Notes under the pieces: model-generated
The model's database searches: none
The model's input: the letters and a program-made list of their open reading frames with translations, nothing else
What the model was told of the DNA's origin: nothing
Shown: positions 56,987-64,000 of the stretch, piece by piece
Layout: the number at the start of each line of letters is the position of its first letter
How positions within the stretch are numbered: position 1 is the first letter of the stretch
Program-made: the position numbers and the translations under genes
From: Monosporascus cannonballus
Taxonomy: Eukaryota > Ascomycota > Sordariomycetes > Xylariales
Direction: 5' to 3'
Assembly: GCA_004154925.1 (NCBI GenBank)
Contig: QJNS01000023.1
Coordinates: 124,001-188,000 of the forward strand
DNA length: 64,000 nucleotides

Positions 56987-59900
56987 ATGCGAACTTCCCT
57001 TGGGATGGTGTCATCACTTATCGACGGCGGCCCTAGGTCGGGTCTACGCTTGTTTTCACGGATAGCTATAGGCATCGAATACTTGACGTCTATAGCTGTC
57101 GTGCTGCTTATACTGACTCCTGTCGCCGCTCAAACTTTACCATATATCCCAACGACTATCTTAATTCCGGAGCCACACACAGTACCGCTACAGTATAACG
57201 TTACCCCGGATATCGCTTATATCTTGTCACCGCGCGATGATTCCGTCGAATTGCTAGCACTGAATATCTCGGCCAGTGTCCAGGTATCCTCAGTAGTACT
57301 TCAACCATTATCAACCGATCTTCCTTTCCTTCAGGACATCAGCACAGCTTTCAGCGTCTCGCTGGCCGACAATGGATCTATCGTTGTTTATGCTGGTGAC
57401 TGCTCGTCAGCAGAACAATCCAGTATCTGGACGTTCGACCCTTCGGGCATTGGCGACAGCTCCGTATGGTTCCAGCAGAGCATAGCCACGGCCACGGAAG
57501 TCAAAAGCAATCAAACGGGGCCCGGCTTCCTGGGTAGCAGCTTAAGTTTCTCGACCACATTGGAACCGGAGATGTCGAAAGCCAGAGTGTATGTGTATGG
57601 AGGAATGTGTCCAAACGGCTCTGGGGACGACAGTACGCCGCAGTCGGACGCGACTTACTCAAACCAGATGCTCCGGATTGCGCCTTCAGACTCAGAGACA
57701 GACGATTACGTTGTTACCGAAGTAGCTAGCAGAGGACCACCGGTACCAGAAGCCGGGTTTACGCTTACTGGCCTTTACCCCTCAATTTCGAATCGTTCGG
57801 GTGTTGTCACGCAGCAAGTGAACTACGTGCTCCTGGGCGGCCACACACGCAACGCTTTCATAAACATGAGTACCGTAGCGCTATGGAGTCTCCCCGAGGA
57901 GAGCTGGGCATTCGTGTCTGACATTGGAGTCGTGGGCGCAGGTAACACCAATACCGAACTAGCTATAAAGAGCACATACGAAAGCATAGACAGCCGGTCC
58001 GGTCACACGGCTGTCCTTAACGAGGAGGGCACCGCTATGGTTATCCTAGGTGGCTGGGTTGGAGACTTGACGCAGGCCGCGTCTCCCCAATTGGCGGTTC
58101 TTGAAATTGGGGCCGGTTACGGGGGCGACGATGATTGGCAATGGACAGTTCCGGAGACGCAGCCTTCTGGCCCCGGAATATACGGACATGGTGCCGCCCT
58201 ACTACCAGGGAATGTAATGATGGTCTACGGAGGTTACAGCATATCATCCTCAGGTAGCGAAGCAAAGAGGCAGGCGACCAGTGGCAGTGACGGTCTCATG
58301 TTTCTCAATTTGACATCGATGACATGGACCGAGCACTACACAAACCCATCACATACCGCAGGTAGCGGTGAAGCGCCATCCGCGTCAGCAGATGCAGAGG
58401 CTGACAGAAAGAAACGACTTGGTTTCGGCTTGGGACTTGGACTCGGCCTTGCAGCAATCCTCGGGGCGATCCTGGTATACCTCTGGTACCGCCGCCGCCT
58501 ACGGCATAAGCGGACGATTCGCGACTCACAACTCCAAGCCCTGGCCCAAGTCAACGCCCACTTTATAATGGATGACGACGAGATGGCGGAGCGCGACGAC
58601 GGCGGCGTATTCCCCTGGTACGCCGGGGGACGGGATGCGTACGGCAATGGAAGCCGTACATTCGGGTACGAAAGCCTGCGGGGCAGTCGTAGAAGTATGG
58701 ACGGCAGCTATAATGCATGGATTGGCGGAGCGCAGCCGCAGGCGCGAAGAAAACTCGTGGCGCCCCGGGCGGCCAGGGGGCAGTACCAGCCGACCCCAAC
58801 AGGGGACTACGACCCGCCATCCGGGCCGCGGGGTCCGAGCCCGATGGGTCCTATCTACGAAGCCGACGAAGACGGCTCGATGCACGATGGCGACATAGCC
58901 GCCGAGTCGCCGACCGTGATCCGTGACGCCAACCGCGATAGCGGGCAATACTCCGACCCCTTCGCCTCGCCCCCACTGGAGCGCTCGACCTCCTTCCCAC
59001 CCCCCAGCCGCTCGTCGCTGACTCCCAGCCCGGAGCGTCCGTGCCGCACCACGGACCCGGAGGTCCAGGGCTGGATGACGGACATCGACGCCGCGGACGC
59101 GCTACTCTCGGGTCTCGCGCCCCGTCCCCCCGCCACGGGCATGGGTACGAGCCAGGGCCCCACGACGCCGATGGTGCGGGGAGGCACTGCCAAGCCGACG
59201 CGCTCGTTCGGCGGGTACTTGGCAGACGACGACTCGCAGGCGGGCAGCAACATCTCCGAGTCGAACCGCAGCAACCTCACGCCCAGCCGGTCCGGCTCCG
59301 TGCGCTCGGCGCTGCGCACGGGGTTCGGCGTCGCCGCCGCGGCGAAGGCGGCAGCGGTGATCGAGGGCCGGGGCGACACGGCCGGCACGAGCAGCAGCGA
59401 CAGCTCGGCGCCGAGCTACAACACGGCCCGGTCGAGCTTCCAGGCCCTGCAGGCTGAGGGCCCCTCGCTGCTGCTGGGTGGCGGCAGCAACAGAGGCGAC
59501 GAGCGCGCAGACGAGGACGAGCCGCCGGGCAGTCCTAGCAAGTCTAAACCGGCCCGCCGGAGCGGGTGGCTCGGCAGCCTGCGCCGCGTCTTCAGCGGGC
59601 CCACACCCTCGCCCAGCCCCACCGGCAGCGGGAACGACGCCAGCCCGCGGCGCGAGAGCTTCGCCGAGGGCGGCAGCCCCGACTACGAGACGCGGCTCGG
59701 CGGGCTCGGCAGTATCGCGGCGGGCGGCCTGCTGCGGCGGAAGGGCGGGCGCGGCGCGTGGGAGGGCGGCAGTCCCGGCGCCGGCGGCGAAGGCTCCTCC
59801 TCAGCTTTCTCCCAGGAGAGGCCCGGCGGAGAGCGCGCCGGGGAGGACGATGAGTGGGATATCGAGAAGGCGATCGAGCGACGCTTAGTGCAGGTCATGT

Positions 59901-60478
59901 TCACTGTGCCTAAGGAGCGACTCCGGGTCGTTAACGCCGGGCCGGAGATCGACGACGCTCTCAGCGGTGTGCTCGTCAACCCCGATGACGACGACGACGC
60001 GGAGGAAGGGGGCGCGCTCGTGGTTCCCCCACGCCGCGAAGGCCCAGAAGCAGCAGCACCACAGCAGCACCACAGCAGCAGCGGTGGTGGTGCGCAAGCG
60101 AGCTCGCCACCACCGCCAGCGCCACCAGAAGATGCGGGAAAACGGGTTCTCCGCAGGAAGGAATCCGAGGAAGAGGAGGGAGGAGGGGGCGCGCCGGCCG
60201 TCAGGGTAGAGGAGGGCGCCGCCGGAGACCGGAACGAGGGGCGAAGTGAGTCGGGCCTCTCGGCGCTGGAGAAGGAGATCGAGCTGCTGGGTGCCGAGCT
60301 CGAGGCCCAGCGCGACGGCCAAGGTCAAGGCCGGCCGTCGCTGACCATCTCGGAGCAGCACAGCGAGGGGGACGTGTTCTCGGCCGAGGCCGTGCGGTTC
60401 GAAAGGCCGCGCACGCGCGTGCTGGCCATGGTGGAGAGCTTTGAGAGCCTCGGGAGCCACGGGAGCCCGAGCCCGTAG
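56987..60478 (+). CDS. Kelch/galactose-oxidase-like single-pass membrane protein
   Basis: Single exon, 1,163 aa. A hydrophobic segment near residues 27-48 (YLTSIAVVLLILTPVAA) probably acts as a signal sequence. The extracellular part, about 50-465, resembles a kelch/galactose-oxidase beta-propeller, with repeated strands such as ARVYVYGGMC, VNYVLLGGHTRN, HTAVLNEEGTAMVILGGWVG and GHGAALLPGNVMMVYGGY, plus many N-glycosylation sites (NIS, NGS, NQT, NRS, NMS, NLT). A single membrane helix lies at about 479-501 (LGFGLGLGLGLAAILGAILV), followed by a basic stop-transfer (RRRLRHKR). The ~660-residue cytoplasmic tail is GC-rich and mostly disordered, with one ordered patch (EWDIEKAIERRLVQVMFTVP). No galactose-oxidase copper ligands could be identified. 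A cell-surface sensor or adhesion role is inference. Confidence 0.83.
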   Translation: MRTSLGMVSSLIDGGPRSGLRLFSRIAIGIEYLTSIAVVLLILTPVAAQTLPYIPTTILIPEPHTVPLQYNVTPDIAYILSPRDDSVELLALNISASVQVSSVVLQPLSTDLPFLQDISTAFSVSLADNGSIVVYAGDCSSAEQSSIWTFDPSGIGDSSVWFQQSIATATEVKSNQTGPGFLGSSLSFSTTLEPEMSKARVYVYGGMCPNGSGDDSTPQSDATYSNQMLRIAPSDSETDDYVVTEVASRGPPVPEAGFTLTGLYPSISNRSGVVTQQVNYVLLGGHTRNAFINMSTVALWSLPEESWAFVSDIGVVGAGNTNTELAIKSTYESIDSRSGHTAVLNEEGTAMVILGGWVGDLTQAASPQLAVLEIGAGYGGDDDWQWTVPETQPSGPGIYGHGAALLPGNVMMVYGGYSISSSGSEAKRQATSGSDGLMFLNLTSMTWTEHYTNPSHTAGSGEAPSASADAEADRKKRLGFGLGLGLGLAAILGAILVYLWYRRRLRHKRTIRDSQLQALAQVNAHFIMDDDEMAERDDGGVFPWYAGGRDAYGNGSRTFGYESLRGSRRSMDGSYNAWIGGAQPQARRKLVAPRAARGQYQPTPTGDYDPPSGPRGPSPMGPIYEADEDGSMHDGDIAAESPTVIRDANRDSGQYSDPFASPPLERSTSFPPPSRSSLTPSPERPCRTTDPEVQGWMTDIDAADALLSGLAPRPPATGMGTSQGPTTPMVRGGTAKPTRSFGGYLADDDSQAGSNISESNRSNLTPSRSGSVRSALRTGFGVAAAAKAAAVIEGRGDTAGTSSSDSSAPSYNTARSSFQALQAEGPSLLLGGGSNRGDERADEDEPPGSPSKSKPARRSGWLGSLRRVFSGPTPSPSPTGSGNDASPRRESFAEGGSPDYETRLGGLGSIAAGGLLRRKGGRGAWEGGSPGAGGEGSSSAFSQERPGGERAGEDDEWDIEKAIERRLVQVMFTVPKERLRVVNAGPEIDDALSGVLVNPDDDDDAEEGGALVVPPRREGPEAAAPQQHHSSSGGGAQASSPPPPAPPEDAGKRVLRRKESEEEEGGGGAPAVRVEEGAAGDRNEGRSESGLSALEKEIELLGAELEAQRDGQGQGRPSLTISEQHSEGDVFSAEAVRFERPRTRVLAMVESFESLGSHGSPSP

Positions 60479-61574
60479 AGGTCGCCGACCAGGTCTCCCC
60501 CCGCAAGCGACTCAAGGAGGTAAATTAAGAAGAGACGGCGATTGATTAGGAAGGCGTCATGAATGCTTGCGTGCTTGCTTCGTAAATGTGATGACTCGCG
60601 CCTGGTTCGATGTTTCTTCGGGCGCGGACAGCTACATGGGTTCTGGTGTCACTGGCGTTCGTCCGGGACCGGGTTTCGTGTTGGTATCGTCCCCGAGTCA
60701 GGCATCTCGCGGTCTGGGCGAACTTTTTTTTTGTATTTACGCGAGATATTGACGAGTCAGATGCCTGTTATGAGATGTGGTTTTGATTCAGTGCTTGGGG
60801 ATCCATGGTCCTTGATTGCAAGGATGCCTTGGTGAATGAAGCTTGCTGATTGACGCGCGTGCTACCCCTTATTGTGGATTTTAAGAGTAGACGTCTGTGG
60901 AGTATAATGCTTTGATGAGGCGCAGGCTCCATAGCGTGAGACCGCGAAATAGGCCATATAACTTCCGCGCTCGAGTTTTAATAAGCGGTTCTCCACAAGT
61001 ACATCGCCTATTATTTACAGCTGTTGCCATGCAACCCGTTGTCCCAAAATAGGATCATAAAATATACCTATACTAATTCCAGCTCATACGAGAAGTCACA
61101 TTAATATCGAGACATGAACCACCTACCTATTAACCAGTATTCAAGGTTCAACAATGTGATACGAAAGGAACAGGAAGAGCGCCACAATAAAAACACGATT
61201 TGTTACATAGAGCAAAGAGTCCATTGGGCATCGGGCGCGATTATAAGCTTCATTTGCGACTTACGCGGTAATGACAAGCCCTGACTTGGTCAATAGGAAA
61301 CGAGGCGGACAGCAAGGTCAATCCCAGGGACCCAGAAAAACAAAAAGGATGAAGGAGAAAAGAAAAGGCATTGAGCAGGCAACATCCACGCGCCCCTTAC
61401 TGATAAGAACTGCTTCGTGATAGCCAAAATCATGTCCGCCTCGGCAATGGGCCACTTTTAGTTCCTCTCCATACAGCCATGGATATCGCTCAGCTAATCT
61501 TCCTATATACGCAGGAGATGGAGAAAGTCCAGAATCATAGATAAGAGAGTTCATAGAGACTAGGAGAGCAAAAA
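60479..61574. other. Intergenic, 3' of kelch gene
   Basis: Should include the kelch gene 3' untranslated region. AT-richer from about 60900. No coding signal: frames at 60563-60835 and 61318-61554 have no family resemblance. Confidence 0.55.
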
Positions 61575-61669
61575 TGCATCAGCCGCGAATCGAACGCGGG
61601 GCCCATCGACTTTCCAGGGGCTGTAGGCCTCCATGGCAACGATGGATTTTACCACTAAACCACTGATGC
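61575..61669 (-). tRNA. tRNA-Gly (anticodon GCC) with 24-nt intron
   Basis: The minus strand reads a full cloverleaf. The acceptor stem GCATCAG pairs with CTGATGC, with discriminator A at 61575. The D arm GTGGTTTAGTGGTAAAATC contains the A box. The anticodon stem CATCG/CGATG carries loop TTGCCAT with anticodon GCC. The variable loop is GGCC, and the T arm CCGCG-TTCGATT-CGCGG contains the B box. A 24-nt intron (61610-61633) sits one base 3' of the anticodon, the canonical nuclear position. The mature length is 71 nt without CCA. A run of T on the minus strand follows directly (61571-61574), fitting RNA polymerase III termination. Confidence 0.96.
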
Positions 61670-64000
61670 GTGGTTCCCATGTGTTTCGGAGAAGCCGCTG
61701 GCGCCCGAGCTGTGAAGACGGAGTGTTGCTATTTTGATATAAAGGCGATATTTTTTGTGGGCTGGCAGGGTAGTATATGGGGCCCGACCCAGCTGTAACC
61801 CACTGAGTACAGAAGAGCCAGGTCTAGACGTTGCTCATAGATGCGCTTGTACCCCCAATTGTATCAAGAGAGAACGAAACCTTATCAATGTTGTCCTCGG
61901 GGACGCAACATTTTCTTCAATAATAGCTGTAGTAGCTCAGGATAGTGACAAGCATCAGCCAACTGCTACAATACGTTAATTGTCATGCATGTTTGTATGA
62001 GAACTTACAGTGTTGTTAGTGGCCCTGGTGGAGGCAGCAAAAAAAAAAAAAAAGACGAAGAAGAAGGGAGAGAAAGGGAGTTAGTCGGTTCTGTAAGTAC
62101 TTAAGCATGGAGTTACTGCGCAGTAGTTGAAGCCCCGATTCTCTTGTCCGATCACCCCGGTAGCAGAAGCGGGTCTTCCCCGTTCGTAAGCCGCAACAGT
62201 CCCGGCACCCCTCCTGGAAATACCGGACTGTTTCTTCCTAATACCCTTGTAATAGATGCTTGTCTGGAAGGTTATAGAAAGGGATTCTCTAGCACGCGGG
62301 TGGTAGGTCGACAGTTCTTGTGAGCCACCAACCGTTCATCTCCATATGCACACTATATGCATTGGAGCCCATCCAGCCATCCGATCCAGGCATGGTGTTG
62401 CGAGATGGTGACGCCCCGCACACAAGCGAAGTGGCAGGTGGCCGGTCGGCCGGACGCTGAGATGAATATCAACCTCACTTGCTTCTTCCGTGGATATGCA
62501 GATAAATCTATGATGCGAGCCGTTCGAACCTTTTTTTTTAGAAAAGGAGGAGGTTGGAATGCCGTGATGCTAGCCTGGTTTAGCTTTGCTCGTATCGGCC
62601 AGAGTCGCATGGAGGAGCTGGCATCCAAGTCCTGGAGAACATGCGCTTGTCACACCCTCCATTACTAAGGTTGATATCAATTCCACCCGCCATATATGCC
62701 ACAGAAGAGGTGGTGGGGTGAGGAAGGTGATGCTCTTGGAAAGCCTCTAGGGTCTTCTTCTGAACTCGGCAGCTGTGCCAGACTACGTCACACTGATCCT
62801 TTACCACGTCGCCAAAGGACCATATTTAGCCATGATTTCCGACGTTAGCTGGAATAGAATCAGGCTCACGATTTTACTCCTACTCGAGCTTAGTAGTTGA
62901 TGAGTAGACAAGGCAAGAGCATCAAGATGCTTATTAAGGTACCCGGCATCTACAGTATCCTAACTGTGTATACTTGCCGTGTAGATGCGAGACAGCAGGA
63001 TTCACTTGGAAGCCATTGACCAATCTGAATGTTTGCAGCAGGCTTGACTTACGCACCTGGAATAATCTCTGAAAGAGCTGTCTCGAGAAGGTGTGGAGAT
63101 CATGTGGCCATCCTTGAGATCCCCCCTGTCCGTAGTGAAAATATGATGAGAGATTCCGATTCGTCGATTTGATACGAGCGAGCAGTCTCAATCATACGAG
63201 CTCCGCGGATAGCCTCAAGGGCTGACCCGATACCGGTGGTCTACGTATGAGGTTAACAACCGCTTCACTTCTCAGAAGTTCTAGAAGATAATGCTTCAAT
63301 CGCCGTGTGGGCTCGGGCCGCCGGTAGCAATACCAGGTTCAGCCTGTCCTACGAGATGTAACTAGAATCGTCGCTGTCTTATGATCCGCTATCGAGGGAG
63401 GAATTTCATGGCGGCGCGGCCCATTTCAGTCATCCTCACTGGGAGCATTATCATTGATCGCCGGCGAATGGTCAGTCAAGGTTTCCGATATATCTGGCTA
63501 CATATGTATGCAGCTAGGGGTTGGACACGGTGCCCCAACGTCGCGCAGCTCCAATCACCCTTTGGCGGATTACACCATCAGCCGGGAAGCGGCATCACTG
63601 AAGCACGGCGGCAGTGACCGCTTGTGACGACGAGTAACAAAAGGCTGGAGCGAGCCGACTGCCGAATCGCTTCGGGCTGGCCATTACCTCTGCAGGGATA
63701 TGTTACGCATGCTGCCCGTGCTGTGCTGTACGACTCACTCGAGCTCGAGTCTCGACATCCGCTGCGTTGAACGGTACTGTAGCTACCTAATCGATGCCCA
63801 TCTATTTAGCCTCGGCTGAACACTATAGTTTGGAACAACAACACTGCTTGGTGCACGATGGCTCGGACGCGGAGGACGTTGTGCTCGAAAATGGACTAGG
63901 GACGCGTTTGACTTCGCCCGAGACCGAGCAACAAACAGCGATATCCCCGTTCGTCTCAGCGGTGTATGTATGTGACAACTGGGGCGGCGTTATTCTCAAA
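61670..64000. other. Gene-poor right end
   Basis: 2.3 kb without a supportable gene. It contains a poly-A/GAAGAAG tract at about 62039-62070 and a short T-run near 62530. Frames such as 62357-62668 and 63381-63617 lack family resemblance. A gene could begin beyond the window edge. Confidence 0.5.

Noticed and set aside
59041..59888. Several frames over 90 codons inside the kelch gene tail
   Set aside because: They are shadows in very GC-rich coding DNA with Ala/Arg/Pro-rich composition and no recognisable motifs.
1..64000. Secondary-metabolite cluster, CRISPR array or viral insertion
   Set aside because: No synthase, array or viral protein genes were recognised; the neighbouring genes are unrelated housekeeping functions.

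Overview
The window is nuclear DNA of a filamentous ascomycete (Pezizomycotina). A Sordariomycete is my best guess, from protein resemblance only. The evidence is short spliceosomal introns (about 48-170 nt, with GTAAGT/GTGAGT-like donors and CTAAC-like branch sites), a HET-domain gene, typical fungal orthologues (THO2, CSN6, NUR1, PHO84-type transporter, NPC2-type lipid transfer protein, V-ATPase F) and an intron-bearing tRNA-Gly. No bacterial operons, CRISPR arrays or rRNA genes were seen. Exon structures were built by hand from splice signals, reading-frame phase and protein continuity; no transcript data were available.

Layout. 1-3.6 kb is gene-poor, with one weak protein-like relic. 3.6-5.1 kb: polyol dehydrogenase (+). 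6.0-7.3 kb: CSN6 (-), whose upstream region carries a 281-bp MITE with 33-bp terminal inverted repeats and a TA target duplication. 8.6-10.3 kb: proline-rich protein (+). 11.7-12.7 kb: Cys/His protein (-). 14.5-15.5 kb: cyclin (+). 16.1-17.7 kb: HET-domain gene (+) whose 3' end is best explained by a 48-nt intron. 18.3-19.4 kb: coiled-coil protein (-). 20.6-23.0 kb: five-exon phosphate transporter (-). 25.2-26.8 kb: homoserine O-acetyltransferase (-), divergent from THO2 (+, 27.9-35.2 kb). 36.2-37.0 kb: a secreted SnoaL-like protein in three small exons (-). 39.2-42.9 kb: one 1,229-aa tail-anchored-looking protein (-) split over two exons. 43.8-45.2 kb: NUR1 (-), divergent from V-ATPase subunit F (+, 46.1-46.8 kb), which converges on NPC2 (-, 47.2-48.0 kb). 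49.0-51.8 kb: CSC1/RSN1-type channel (-). 54.4-55.9 kb: coiled-coil protein (+). 57.0-60.5 kb: kelch-type single-pass membrane protein (+). 61.6 kb: tRNA-Gly(GCC) with a 24-nt intron (-). The remaining 2.3 kb shows no gene.

The genes do not form an obvious biosynthetic cluster. They are mostly housekeeping functions (mRNA export, COP9 signalosome, nuclear envelope, vacuolar acidification, sterol/lipid transfer, phosphate uptake, methionine synthesis) interleaved with lineage-restricted proteins of unknown function. The least described items are the 1,229-aa membrane protein, the kelch receptor-like protein with a 660-residue cytoplasmic tail, the HET gene's 3' end, the small secreted protein and the MITE in a divergent promoter.
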